A stretch of DNA of 64,000 nt from Nocardioides lijunqiniae. GTDB lineage: Bacteria > Actinomycetota > Actinomycetes > Propionibacteriales > Nocardioidaceae. The stretch is taken from NCBI RefSeq assembly GCF_015024225.1, contig NZ_JACJGM010000031.1, forward strand, positions 17,518 to 81,517, in the 5' to 3' direction. The position numbers were made by a program, and so were the translations under genes. The notes under the pieces were generated by a model. That model was not told the DNA's origin, made no database searches, and saw only the letters and a list, made by a program, of their open reading frames with translations. Shown here piece after piece: positions 37,351 to 46,618 of the stretch. Each line of letters begins with the position of its first letter. Within the stretch, counting starts at the first letter, position 1.

Positions 37351-38598
37351 ATGCTTGCCAGCCCGTATGCCCCCGGGTCGTCCCCCGGGTACCTCGCCGG
37401 CCGCGGCCGCGAGCTCGACGACATCCGCAACCGACTGGCGCGCATGAGCGCACTCGGACGCTCCGGGGGCCCCCTCCTCGCCTTCTACGGCTCCCGCGGC
37501 CTCGGCAAGACCTCCCTCCTCCGCGAAGCCCAGCGCGACGCCCGCCGCGCCGGCTACCTCACTGTCTGGGTCACCGGCCGAGACGACGTCGACATGGCAC
37601 CCGACCTGGCCCGCTCCCTGACCGAGGAGGTCCGCCGCGAGTCCTTCGGCGAGCGCGCCAAGGGCCTCCTCCACAAACTGGACAAGGTCCAAGTCGAACT
37701 CGGCGTCCCGGGCGCCAAAGTCGGCGTCGAGATGGCCGGCCCCACCGCAGCCCTCAACACCGCCGCCATCGAATCCACCCTCGAGGACGCCGGCCGCTTC
37801 GCCCGCCACCACGACCGAGGCGGCCTCGCCGTGTTCGTCGACGAGTTCCAAGAAGCACGCCTCGGCGACCGCCGCTCACTCCTCATCGCCCTGCAGCACT
37901 TCGACGGAGCCCCCGACGGGTGCCCCGTCGCGGTCGTCGCCGCCGGCCTGCCCTCCATGCTTGGCGCCGTACCCGAGGCCGCCACTTTCGGCGAGCGCAC
38001 CAAGTTCGTCGAAGTCGGCCTGCTCAGCGACGTCGCCGTCGCCGAAGCGCTCCGCTTCCCTGCCCAAGAGCTCGGTGTCAGCTGGTCGGACGACGCCATC
38101 TTCGAAGCGGTCACCGCCTCACACGGCTACCCCCACCGCGCCCAACTCATCGGAGAAGGCTCCTGGGAGGCGGCCCGGCCCGACGTCGGCGGCCGCATCG
38201 AAGTCGGCCACGTCCGCCAAGGCCTCTACGCCGCCGACCAGCAGATGGCCACCCTGTTCCGCTCCCGCGTCGCCAAGGCCACTGGACCCCAGCGCCGCTT
38301 CCTGGCCGCCATGGCCGACCTCGGTGACGGGCCCGTCGCGCGCGCTGACCTCGCGGCACGACTCGAGACCTCCACCACCTCCATCAGTCAAGTACGCCAA
38401 GAGCTCATCGACCGCGGCCTCATCGAGCCGGCCGGCTATGGCGAGCTGCGATTCACCATTCCCGGGTTCGCGGGCTTTCTCCGCCGGGAAGCTCGACGTG
38501 AGACCGGCCAGGCGCCGCCAGCGCTAGATGCCCCTAGCCCCATCCGCTCCCTCCCCCAGCGCCCGGGCGCCGACCCAGGGCCAGACTCTTCCACCTGA
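37351..38598 (+). CDS. AAA/STAND-like ATPase with C-terminal winged helix
   Basis: 415 aa. The N-terminus GRGRELDDIRNRLA resembles the AAA+ ORC/STAND entry motif. Walker A is GSRGLGKTS (47-55) and Walker B AVFVDEFQ (about 162-169). A helical lid follows and then, near residue 320, a winged-helix-like segment (ARLETSTTSISQVRQELIDRGLI). Family members bind DNA and ATP; here it may aid replication or regulation of the element. The large dyad immediately upstream suggests autoregulation. Confidence 0.7.
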   Translation: MLASPYAPGSSPGYLAGRGRELDDIRNRLARMSALGRSGGPLLAFYGSRGLGKTSLLREAQRDARRAGYLTVWVTGRDDVDMAPDLARSLTEEVRRESFGERAKGLLHKLDKVQVELGVPGAKVGVEMAGPTAALNTAAIESTLEDAGRFARHHDRGGLAVFVDEFQEARLGDRRSLLIALQHFDGAPDGCPVAVVAAGLPSMLGAVPEAATFGERTKFVEVGLLSDVAVAEALRFPAQELGVSWSDDAIFEAVTASHGYPHRAQLIGEGSWEAARPDVGGRIEVGHVRQGLYAADQQMATLFRSRVAKATGPQRRFLAAMADLGDGPVARADLAARLETSTTSISQVRQELIDRGLIEPAGYGELRFTIPGFAGFLRREARRETGQAPPALDAPSPIRSLPQRPGADPGPDSST

Positions 38599-39211
38599 GC
38601 GCCGCCGAAGGCCCTGCCGGCCACGACATTCGAGCTGACCGCACCGCCACCACCCCGTAGAAGCGAAGGCACTCTCCTGGGACGGCCCATTCCGAGGCCC
38701 AGTCCTCTGCGCCACCACTGCGCTCCGAGCCGAAGAGCTGTGTTCGGCCCCCCGCAGACTCCCCCTCATCTGCTGACCCGGCCCACGAACCATGGCTCTC
38801 CCCCGGCCACCCATGGCGACCCGACATCTTCACTGCCAGGACGGAGGCGAAGAAGGGTGGGTGGCCAAAACCACGCATCCCGGCGCGGCACAGGACGAAG
38901 CAAGGTCGTATACCCATCGCAAACCGGACCAGCACCACCACCCCCAACACGACCTTTGAGGTCCGGGCCACCGTCAGGTCGACCCCGACCCCGTCCTGGT
39001 CGACGGGAACGTATGCAGCGATCCCCCGGTCGGGCCGGGATGCGTCGCCTCTTCACGGCACAACAGGCCTCGGCCCGGGCGTTCCCAGCATCGCTGAATG
39101 CCGCCCTCGCACCTGCCTGGGACTGCGCCGCATACCCGCCTCGATCGAGCCTACGGACTCCCTGATGGTGAGCGGCTGCCCTCGACGCTTCATGCGTGCG
39201 AGCATTCACCG
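38599..39211. other. Gene-poor stretch
   Basis: About 600 bp between the ATPase gene and a small membrane protein. The longest frame (minus strand, about 145 codons) has Gly/Trp/Arg-rich shadow composition. A CTTCATGCG … CACCGATGAGC string near 39190-39217 is a distant look-alike of the hairpin repeat. Confidence 0.35.
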
Positions 39212-39478
39212 ATGAGCTCAAACCTCCGGGGCAGGCTTCCTTGGGTCCTGCTTCTTGTCGGCAGTCTCCTACTGCTGGTCGCCGGGCAAGTAGCTGCCAA
39301 GGATTGGCCGAGGGCCAACAACTGCCTCAAGACTGAGAGCGGTCCATGCTCGGCCCCCGCAACATACGGCGACCAGGACGCGATACCAGTAGTTCTCATC
39401 CTCGCGCTTATCGGCGTGTGCATGGTCGGGTACGGCGTAGTTCGGGTGTTGAGGCGCACGGGTGCGAGCGCCAACTAG
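39212..39478 (+). CDS. Small two-helix membrane protein
   Basis: 88 aa from MSSNLRGRL; a longer frame exists upstream but is Pro/His-rich. Two transmembrane helices (about 10-30 and 58-78) flank a short extracytoplasmic loop with two cysteines (NNCLKTESGPCSA), likely a disulfide. Unknown function. Confidence 0.55.
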   Translation: MSSNLRGRLPWVLLLVGSLLLLVAGQVAAKDWPRANNCLKTESGPCSAPATYGDQDAIPVVLILALIGVCMVGYGVVRVLRRTGASAN

Positions 39479-40025
39479 GGACCTCCGGCGGCCACCGGTC
39501 GGTTCGCCGGTCGGGACTAGCCCTCGGGGTAGCCACAGCAAGGCCACCCAGCTCAACGCAGGCCGTGCACCCGACCCTCCCGCTCGTCTGCCTGGTCTGC
39601 CCCGTGAGGAGCACTCAGCCACCTTGAACTTGGCCAACCGCTATAGCCGACCACTTTGCAGCCGGCTCGGGTCCCCTGTGGCTTACGGCGTGGACGATGG
39701 GTCCCGCCGTTCAGTTCTCGGCCCGTTCGCGAATCGGTTCGTCCAGCGACACGCCGACACGCCCGGGTTCCGAGTCAATCTCACCCCTAATGCGGCGCGT
39801 GGCATGTGAACGAGGTCCGCGTTCAACTTTTGAACCCTGTCGGTTCAAATTTTGAACTCCCGGAGGTCAGCAGCTTGGGGTGGGAGCGAAGACAGCTCCT
39901 CCCCCGCCCAGACAGCATTTCCCAAGGTCAGAGACCCGTCGGGCCGCGTTCACTCTCCCGCTGATTCAGAATCTGATTGACCTCAAATCCAGGGGTGGGA
40001 GTCCGCTGCATGGGAAAGTTGGCAC
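39479..40025. other. Possible origin or control region upstream of the RHH gene
   Basis: About 550 bp without a gene. It contains two tandem palindromes and a GC-rich hairpin-like stretch (about 39876-39905). The position ahead of the RHH and replication genes makes it a candidate origin or operator region; no classical long iteron array was seen. Confidence 0.4.
39821..39857. promoter_or_regulatory. Two tandem GTTCAA-N3-TTGAAC palindromes
   Basis: 39821-39835 (GTTCAACTTTTGAAC) and 39843-39857 (GTTCAAATTTTGAAC). The arms are identical in both and the centre-to-centre distance is 22 bp, two helical turns, so two dimers could sit on the same face of DNA. Located ~170 bp before the RHH gene. 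Confidence 0.65.
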
Positions 40026-40286
40026 ATGGCTCAGCGGACTGCGACAACCCGTAACCGCAAGGGTGGACGGCCCAGCAAGGGCGATCGCCACCTGTTCCAG
40101 TCACGCGTGCCGCGCGACTTGGCGGAGACCGTCATGGACGAGGCCGAGCGCCTCGGCCTGAACTACTCCGACTACATCGCCGCCGTCCTTGCCGCTAAGC
40201 ACAACTTCGAACTGCCTGCCCACTACAACAACACCGCCAGCGACAACACGGTCCAGGAGGCTTTCCCCATGCAGACCGCCTCGTAG
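40026..40286 (+). CDS. Ribbon-helix-helix-like DNA-binding protein
   Basis: 86 aa starting MAQRTATTRN, preceded at 8 bp by GGGAAAG. After a basic Lys/Arg arm, HLFQSRVPRDLAETVMDEAERLGLNYSDYIAAVLA has the strand-helix-helix spacing of RHH/CopG proteins. The position upstream of the replication protein suggests copy-number or replication control; the tandem palindromes are a plausible target. Confidence 0.62.
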   Translation: MAQRTATTRNRKGGRPSKGDRHLFQSRVPRDLAETVMDEAERLGLNYSDYIAAVLAAKHNFELPAHYNNTASDNTVQEAFPMQTAS

Positions 40287-40295
40287 ACGACGAAA

Positions 40296-40321
40296 CGGCC
40301 ACCTGTTGGACCAGGTGACCG
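40296..40321 (+). terminator. Hairpin after the RHH gene (terminator or attenuator)
   Basis: Inner arms CACCTG and CAGGTG with a 6-nt loop, extended by ACGG/CCGT across one mismatch. No T-tract, so it may be an attenuator between the RHH and replication genes. Confidence 0.45.
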
Positions 40322-40507
40322 TCTCGCATAGCCCCTCACCAGAGTTGGACCTCCAGTGAGGGCGCCGCCCTAAAGCGACCTTTTCGGTTTCGCGAACCCG
40401 CCCTGACAAGAGGAGTTCGTGGTGTTCACGGTAGCACCGCTGCCGCGCGCCTTCGCGTTGTTCAGCGTTGTGCGCTACGGCGTGTCGTCGTACCCAGGTG
40501 GCCCCCA

Positions 40508-42469
40508 ATGAGGGTCCATCCGCTTCATGCTGCCCACGCCTCGAGGGACCACTCCCCCGAGACCGCATGGTCCGTTCTGGCCCCCCTGATGGCGGCCCGC
40601 GGCCGCATGCGCGTCTCTCGCGACGGCGGCCGGACCTACCGCGCCCGCGACGAACGGCCCGTCACCAACCGACTCCCCAACCAACCCGCCGCGCTGCTCG
40701 TCTACGACTCCGCCGGCTGCGCACCCGTGCTCTGCGTCGACCTCGACGCCTCCCGCGGCGGCCCCGAGGCCGTCACCCGCGACCACCAGGCCCTCACCGC
40801 GCTGCTCACCAAGGTCGGCGCCCGCTGGTTCTCCGACAGCTCGCCCAACGGCGGGCGCCACATCTACATCCCCCTGACCGAACCGGCGCCGTTCCACGAG
40901 GCCCGCGAGCTCACCCTCGCCCTGGCGGCACGCACCCCTACTCTCGACCCGTTGCCGATGCTGAACCTTCAGGCCGGCTGCATCCGCCCGCCAGGAGCCC
41001 GCCACCGCACCGGTGGCCACCAGATCCTCGACGGCAGCCCCAGCGCGGCCGCAGACGCCCTGCAGCGCCCCACCAGCCTCGCCGCCTGGCAACGACTCCG
41101 ACACGAGACCGCCCCCGTCGCCGCCCCCGGCAAGCCCCCGGCTCCTGCGGGCGCTCAGGGCGCCGCGCAACCCAGCCCTGGCCCAGAGGTCGACCTGGAG
41201 CGCCTGGACGCGCTGCGCGGGATCACCGGCCCCGACTCTGGCTTCACCCAGATCGCGCGCACCGGCGACTGGCCGCCCGAGAAGTACCGCACCGCCTCTG
41301 AAGCCCGTCAGGGCGTGATCTGGGCTGCCGTGGCCTCTGGCTGGTCCCTCGGCGACGTCGCCCGCCGGCTCTCCGACGGAACCTGGCCCGGCCTCGCTGC
41401 TCTCTACGCCCGCTACTCCCCTAGACACCGCCACACCGCCCTCGCACGGGACTGGCGTCGCGCCGTGTCCTTCGAGAAGCACCGTCGAGAACGAGGAAAC
41501 GACAACAAGCGTCAAAAGCGTGTCCGTCAAAGCACCACAAGCCCGCACCAGTCACAGGCGGGGGGTGCTGCTGGGGGCCCAGCTCGTTCGATCACCGGGA
41601 ATGCAGCCAACCGCGCGGTGCGGGTCTGGCTTGCCGCCGTCGACATGCTGAGCAAGAACTCAGATCCAGCTGAACGCGCGGTGCTGTACGCGCTGGCGGA
41701 GGCAGCTGTGCTTACCGGTTCACTGCATGTCGAGCACGGCAACCGGTCCTTGGCTGTTGCTACCGGGTTGGATCAGTCGACAGTCGGCCGGATCCTGAAA
41801 CGGCTACGCAGCGAACCCAGCGACCGCCTGCTCATCGACCTGGTTCGCGACGCCGAAGGCGTCCGGGCCAACACCTACACGCTCGTGATCCCTGCCCTGC
41901 TGCGACCCGCCTGCGAGAAGAAGCCCTGGCGCCGCGGCAAGATTCACGCGGTACGACCGGTCTTTCGTGAGCTCGGGATGGTGGCCTCGTTCGTCTACGC
42001 CGGCCTCGAGCAGGCCCGCGAACCCGTAGGCGGACGAGAACTGGCCCGCTCCCTAGGGTTCGGACACGCTGCCACCTACGAAGCCCTCGCGGTCTTGGCG
42101 GCCTGGGGACTGGCGGACCGATCTAACAAAGGCTGGTCGCTCGGTCAGGCCTCCCCCACCCAACTCGCTGAGCGACTCGGCATCGACGACCAGGTCGCTC
42201 AGCAGATCAGCAAGTACCGCGCGGAACGGCACGCGTGGTGGCGGTATCTCGGAGTTCTCCAACTCGTACCAACTACACCCGAGGTGGCCTCCGTCAGCAG
42301 CCAGGAGCCAGGCGCCCCACCTCCCCCGAATGACGACCCAGCGGGTGAGCTTGTGATCATCGCTGAGTGGAGAACGGCCGACGTGCGGCGCTCCAGAGAC
42401 GAGCGGGACCTCCACGCCGAACGGCTCCTGCGAGATCTGCTCGGCGCCCAGATCATCGACTCAGGATGA
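40508..42469 (+). CDS. Plasmid replication protein with Prim-Pol (AEP)-like domain and HTH
   Basis: 653 aa. The N-terminal domain has VLCVDLDASRGG (DLD at 78-80), then WFSDSSPNGGRHIYIPL (His118), matching the catalytic D-x-D and S-x-H motifs of archaeo-eukaryotic primase-polymerases used by actinobacterial plasmids. A middle Pro/Ala linker (about 205-235) and HTH-like segments (LAVATGLDQSTVGRILKRL, about 420; a second near 515) follow. It would prime or initiate plasmid replication. The start at 40508 is the first ATG of the coding-like frame. Confidence 0.72.
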   Translation: MRVHPLHAAHASRDHSPETAWSVLAPLMAARGRMRVSRDGGRTYRARDERPVTNRLPNQPAALLVYDSAGCAPVLCVDLDASRGGPEAVTRDHQALTALLTKVGARWFSDSSPNGGRHIYIPLTEPAPFHEARELTLALAARTPTLDPLPMLNLQAGCIRPPGARHRTGGHQILDGSPSAAADALQRPTSLAAWQRLRHETAPVAAPGKPPAPAGAQGAAQPSPGPEVDLERLDALRGITGPDSGFTQIARTGDWPPEKYRTASEARQGVIWAAVASGWSLGDVARRLSDGTWPGLAALYARYSPRHRHTALARDWRRAVSFEKHRRERGNDNKRQKRVRQSTTSPHQSQAGGAAGGPARSITGNAANRAVRVWLAAVDMLSKNSDPAERAVLYALAEAAVLTGSLHVEHGNRSLAVATGLDQSTVGRILKRLRSEPSDRLLIDLVRDAEGVRANTYTLVIPALLRPACEKKPWRRGKIHAVRPVFRELGMVASFVYAGLEQAREPVGGRELARSLGFGHAATYEALAVLAAWGLADRSNKGWSLGQASPTQLAERLGIDDQVAQQISKYRAERHAWWRYLGVLQLVPTTPEVASVSSQEPGAPPPPNDDPAGELVIIAEWRTADVRRSRDERDLHAERLLRDLLGAQIIDSG

Positions 42470-42528
42470 GGCGACGCCTAAGTCGTGTCGCAACAGCGTT
42501 TCGCAATCAGATTCGATAACCTGACGAG

Positions 42529-42849
42529 GTGACAGAGACCGGGGGCTCAGCTGCCTACCCTCACGTCCCTGTCCCGACCGCGATTCTCCTCGATGAGGAT
42601 CTCAGCGACTCCGCCAAGGTCCTGTGGGCGCTGCTCTACCAGGTCGCGATCACCAGCAGAGGCAACCCCTTCGAGATGACCATCGAGGACATGATGGAAC
42701 TGTCCCGGGCAGCCAAAGGCTCGGTGATCAAAAGAAAGAAGGAGCTCGTCGACGCCGGCTGGCTCGAAGAGACGGCGCTGCGAGGGCTCGGCCTCGCCAA
42801 CCTGTACTCCATCGCGGCGCCGGGAGAGCACGCGGCGGTGCTGGCCTAG
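42529..42849 (+). CDS. Winged-helix DNA-binding protein
   Basis: 106 aa from GTG. SDSAKVLWALLYQVA and IEDMMELSRAAKGSVIKRKKELVDAGWLEE form a winged helix like that of plasmid replication accessory proteins. 59 bp downstream of the replication gene in the same direction, so probably part of the replication unit. Confidence 0.62.
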   Translation: MTETGGSAAYPHVPVPTAILLDEDLSDSAKVLWALLYQVAITSRGNPFEMTIEDMMELSRAAKGSVIKRKKELVDAGWLEETALRGLGLANLYSIAAPGEHAAVLA

Positions 42850-43055
42850 CAGCATCACCACGGACTCTGAGGCCGCGGGCAACCGGGAGACCGCGCATGT
42901 TCTCCGCTTCGACTGGGCTGTCGTAGGCACCACCCTGTCGTGCTCTCTCGAGCCGCCCCGCTGAGACGCCTGGTGGTTCAGGTGGCCGTCTGCTGGGGCG
43001 ACAGGGCCACAGTCAGAACCCTGCGACGTTCATCCTCGGCTCTACTCTGCGACGC

Positions 43056-43352
43056 ATGACCTATCGACGGAGCAACCCGCTCGACCCTCCCATGGTGTGG
43101 GTCCTAGAGGACCGTCACTGCTGGTACGGCCACATCGAGGCCCAAGAGCAACGTGACGGGAACTGGTGGGCTACGGTGCGCTACCGCCGCGATGGCCAGC
43201 GCGGAAAATGGTTCCCCGCCACGCACGTGCGCCCCGACGACACGGACTACTCGGCCGGGCGGGCAGTTCCGCGCCGCGCTGACCCCGATGGAAGACGAGA
43301 CATCCCCCGCCCTGGCGAGCCACCTAGACGCAACCATGGGGCGTCACCATGA
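43056..43352 (+). CDS. Small Trp-rich protein (paralogue of 36.0-36.26 kb fragment)
   Basis: 98 aa. The conserved part WYGHIEAQEQRDGNWWATV then RYRRDGQRGKWFPATHV suggests a small SH3-like or Tudor-like β-barrel; the C-terminal ~35 residues are Arg/Pro-rich and disordered. Function unknown. A second, possibly truncated, copy lies at about 36.1 kb. Confidence 0.55.
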   Translation: MTYRRSNPLDPPMVWVLEDRHCWYGHIEAQEQRDGNWWATVRYRRDGQRGKWFPATHVRPDDTDYSAGRAVPRRADPDGRRDIPRPGEPPRRNHGASP

Positions 43353-44193
43353 CTTGAGGCGCGCAGCGGAGCCGGCCGCGACCAGTGGGATCAAGCGCCA
43401 TTCCAGCCGGCAACTATCGAGGCCCGTGGCGTGCGCACGAGCGTTGTGACGCGATAGATTCGCCCTGGGCGCGCGTCGTACCCGCCGGGTTGGGGCGTCG
43501 AGCGCGAAGGCCCAAAGCGCTTGCTGACTCACAGGTCGGCCCAAGCGCCTGCGGCGTTCCAGGGACTGCACTCCCCCGCTAAGCGTTCATGAGCTGATCG
43601 ATCAACGCCGGCGAGGACGGTCGACCACCCAGGCAGTCGAAGCATAAGAGCGAACTCTGGGCTACAGGCCTGTTTCGTCGCAGCGCGACTCTTCGGGCGT
43701 CGCTAGGCCGTTCCGCCCCCCACAGACACGAGGCGGGGACGTGACCCCCGAGGTTCCTCGGACCTCCCCCATCACAGTGCTTGCACTCGCCGCGCGCTGC
43801 TCGACGGCTGCTACGTGTCTGTCTGCATCGGTCGGCAGTCGCGACAAGCGAGCGCGAACTGCGTCGGGCAATAGCGCATCGCGTACTGCACGACGTAAAG
43901 CATGCTGCAATGCCGTGCGCAATGTAGGGGCGCGGCGATCAGGCGGCACAGACGGGGAACTGCGAGTGCGCCCCAGGGCCGGGCCGATCCTCGGACCTCG
44001 TCAGCGGCAGGAACCGAGGGACAGGAAACGGGCGACATCCGCTGGCACACGACGAACGCTCGAGGCCGGCGTCGCGCAATGCACAAAACAAGCCGCAAAC
44101 TACGGCGTAAATCAAGCCACATCGCAGGCTTTAGTGCAGCACCTGTCGGCGTGCCTACCGCATGCGGTACCGCACGGGGCTCAACATGTTGGC
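43353..44193. promoter_or_regulatory. Long region upstream of parA, candidate centromere/control region
   Basis: About 840 bp lacking a gene; the parA frame stays open upstream but with Ala/Arg-rich shadow composition. Between about 43860 and 44120 there are several scattered GCGCAATG/TGCAATG-like words, and overlapping palindromes lie at the end. Short repeats before parA are typical of a parS centromere, but no clean array is visible. Confidence 0.4.
44157..44174. promoter_or_regulatory. Two overlapping 12-bp palindromes before parA
   Basis: ACCGCATGCGGT (44157-44168) and TGCGGTACCGCA (44163-44174) share six bases and are each perfect. They end 19 bp before the parA ATG, an ideal place for autorepression by ParA or its RHH partner. 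Confidence 0.55.
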
Positions 44194-45114
44194 ATGGTCG
44201 CCCCCGAGCTCAGCCGCGTCGTCACCTTCGCCAACGGGAAAGGGGGCGCTGGGAAGACCACTTGCGCGGTGAACGTCGCTGGCCTCAGCGCCGCCGCTGG
44301 CTGGCGAACCCTGCTGATCGATCTGGACCCACAAGCGAACGCGGGACACGACCTCGGATACAACTGGCCGGACCAGGACGGCCGCGTCGGCACTGACGGT
44401 GGAGAGCACCTGGTCACGGCTCTGACCAGCGGGCAACCGTTGGCTCCTGTGCTGACCAACGTGCGAGCCGACCTGGACGTCATCTGCGGGGGAGGGCGGC
44501 TTGACGACCTCGAGGACATCATCGCGGGCCGTAGCCGACGGACCGAGGACGCCAAGGACCTACTCGCTGCCGCGCTCACGCCGCTTGCGGCCGACTACGA
44601 CCTGGTTGTCATCGACACTCCACCCACTCGGCCAGTTCTGCTGCAGTTGGCACTCGCAGCAACCCGGTGGGTTGTCGTGCCCACCAAGAGCGACCGCGGG
44701 AGCATTGAGGGGCTTCGAGCTTTGGCTGAGCAACTCATCCGGGTACGCAACGGCAACCCGGACGTCGAGATCCTCGGGGCGATCCTGTTCGACACCGGAA
44801 CCAGCGCCACACGCATCCGCAGCAACGCTGCAGACGACATCCAGAACGTGCTGGGGGGTGCCGGCGAGCTCTTCTCATCGGTGATCCGCCACGCCGAGGG
44901 TGTGGCGGTGGAAGCGCGAGAGCGAGGCCGGCTCGTGCATGAGATCGCCGCCTCTGTCGCCGACGCCGAACCCTGGTGGGTCGCCCTAAAGGAGGGCCGC
45001 AAACCCCAGCGTCTGCCCGGAACCGCCCCCGCACTGGCCGACGACTTCCTACTTCTTACCCAGGAGATCCTCCAGCGCATCGCCCGTCACGAGGACAAGG
45101 CCCAGAGCGCATGA
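44194..45114 (+). CDS. parA: ParA-type partition ATPase
   Basis: 306 aa from MVAPELSRVV; the upstream extension is not protein-like. Deviant Walker A KGGAGKTT (about 16-23), LLIDLDPQANAG (Walker A') and DLVVIDTPP (Walker B) are diagnostic of ParA/MinD partition ATPases. It drives plasmid segregation on the nucleoid. The stop overlaps the next start (ATGA), so the partner is translationally coupled. Confidence 0.92.
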   Translation: MVAPELSRVVTFANGKGGAGKTTCAVNVAGLSAAAGWRTLLIDLDPQANAGHDLGYNWPDQDGRVGTDGGEHLVTALTSGQPLAPVLTNVRADLDVICGGGRLDDLEDIIAGRSRRTEDAKDLLAAALTPLAADYDLVVIDTPPTRPVLLQLALAATRWVVVPTKSDRGSIEGLRALAEQLIRVRNGNPDVEILGAILFDTGTSATRIRSNAADDIQNVLGGAGELFSSVIRHAEGVAVEARERGRLVHEIAASVADAEPWWVALKEGRKPQRLPGTAPALADDFLLLTQEILQRIARHEDKAQSA

Positions 45115-45716
45115 ACGACGAACGCCGCCCGCTAGCCCCGGCCCCGGGCCTGGCCAACCTCCCGAAACCCCCACCTCGCCCGCAACCATCCCCGTCCACC
45201 GCGCGCCCCACGCCCCTGCGGTCAGTTGACGCCCCCCCCGAGGAGCTGCGCGACGCCCCAGCTCTCTCAGCCTCAGGTGGGGGAGCGCCACCTAGCGGAC
45301 TCACCCGTGAGACAGGCGCAAGGACGACGCGCAGGACGCCGCAATCCGCGCCTGCGGGTCGCCGTGCCGCTACTGCGAAGCGGGCGATCTCGTTCACCAC
45401 TCCGGTCGAGCTGAGCGCCAGGCTCAGCGCCGCAGCCACCGACGGCAGGACCCTCGCCGACGTCGTCCTAGCGGCGGTCGAGGAGACCGAGCCGCGCCTC
45501 ACAGATCTGATCGACGCCGAGCGGCCACCCGCCTCAAACGGTTCGGGTCTATTCCCTGACAGCGCCAGTGGGCGTCGTCGCAACCGAGAGCCACGTGTGG
45601 TGGTGAGCCTGCGCCTATCTGAGGGCAACGTCGAGGTCCTTGACCAACTCGTTGTCAGACACCAAGCTGACGACCGCTCACAACTCATCACCGCAGCCCT
45701 GCGAGCAGCGCTCTAG
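45111..45716 (+). CDS. ParB-like partner with two RHH-like segments
   Basis: 201 aa from the ATG overlapping the parA stop. The N-terminal ~85 residues are Pro/Ala-rich and disordered. Two RHH-like stretches follow: RAISFTTPVELSARLSAAA … LADVVLAAVEE (about 90-125) and RVVVSLRLSEGNVEVLDQL … SQLITAALRAAL (about 160-200). This suits a centromere-binding protein that activates ParA. No classical ParB domain. Confidence 0.72.
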   Translation: MNDERRPLAPAPGLANLPKPPPRPQPSPSTARPTPLRSVDAPPEELRDAPALSASGGGAPPSGLTRETGARTTRRTPQSAPAGRRAATAKRAISFTTPVELSARLSAAATDGRTLADVVLAAVEETEPRLTDLIDAERPPASNGSGLFPDSASGRRRNREPRVVVSLRLSEGNVEVLDQLVVRHQADDRSQLITAALRAAL

Positions 45717-45824
45717 TACTTAAAGTTCGAGCGCTTTGATTGGACCTCAGTCCTGCGCTTCATAGGCCATGGACTTCTCGGCTGGCGGTAAGCGCATGGG
45801 GGAGTGGGCGTGCTGCCCCTTGCC

Positions 45825-46220
45825 TCATCCCGGGTACTCCTCCTGCTGGGTGGTCTTGGGGTTGTTCGTCACCACGGCGGTGGCGTACTTCAGGGAGGGG
45901 CCGATCTCGTCGACGATCACGACGTCGCGGGTCCGCTTGGCCTGGGTCTCTTTGTCGGTCCAGGTCTCGGTCTCGATGTGTCCGTGGACGACCACGCGTG
46001 CTCCGGACGTGAGGGACTCGGCCAGGTTCTCGGCCTTCTTGCCCCAGACCTTGCAGTTGTGTCCGGTGGGCTCGGCGTCGTGGTACTCGTTGGTCTCGCG
46101 GTCCTTGGTCCGGCGGTTGACCAGGACCCGGGACTCCGCGACCGGAGTCCCGGACGGGGTGAACCGGAGCTCGGGGTCGCTGGTGAGGTTGCCGGTAAAC
46201 GTGACGGTGGTGGTGCTCAT
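45825..46220 (-). CDS. ssb: Single-stranded DNA-binding protein (copy 1)
   Basis: 131 aa. OB-fold features: VTFTGNLTSDPELRFTPSGT, RVLVNRR, CKVWGKKAENLAESLTSGARVVVHG. The usual long acidic C-terminal tail is missing; it ends in a short EEYPG-type tail. The protein is nearly identical to the one at 56.7 kb except for a few residues, and the two genes are inverted relative to each other with a matching upstream leader. Confidence 0.92.
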   Translation of the reverse strand: MSTTTVTFTGNLTSDPELRFTPSGTPVAESRVLVNRRTKDRETNEYHDAEPTGHNCKVWGKKAENLAESLTSGARVVVHGHIETETWTDKETQAKRTRDVVIVDEIGPSLKYATAVVTNNPKTTQQEEYPG

Positions 46221-46618
46221 GGCTGGTGCTCCTTCGTGAGGGGGTGATCTGACACGGAACGTCGAGCGCCTACATGCCCCTCCGGGTGGTGGGACCTGTC
46301 GTGTGGCTTGCTCCCGACAACTGCCGCCCGATCCGGCCGGGTAAGCCGGTCAGGGGTGCCCGCAGGGCACAGCGCTTGCCCTTGACCGGTGTCTCGGCCG
46401 AGACACGATGGGCGGCGTCGGGAAGCAACAACGCATCTAGGAAACGCATCCAACAAGGAGCCGTATTGGGCCCGCAGGGCCGTCGCGACTACCGGTCCTT
46501 GACTGGCAATCCTTCAATCGGTGTCGAACAGATCGTGGACTTGAGTGCGCGCACTCACCTTCGGTGCTGTCAGGCGGGGTTGGGTAGAGACTCGCCCCAC
46601 TGCCGAGGAGAGCCGTTG
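46221..46618. promoter_or_regulatory. ssb copy 1 leader, structured and duplicated
   Basis: The first ~230 bp form the upstream leader of ssb copy 1 (minus strand), nearly identical to that of ssb copy 2. It includes the perfect 18-bp palindrome GTGTCTCGGCCGAGACAC at 46389-46406 and a long imperfect hairpin beside it. The remainder (46450-46618) is the upstream region of the membrane-protein gene and shows nothing recognisable. Confidence 0.65.

Noticed and set aside
38524..39221. Minus-strand frames of 96-151 codons after the AAA ATPase gene
   Set aside because: Gly/Trp/Arg-rich, no ribosome site, no family; treated as noncoding.
43741..44193. N-terminal 151 codons of the open frame as part of ParA
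   Set aside because: Composition is not protein-like and the ParA fold starts at the ATG at 44194; two palindromes sit just in front of it.
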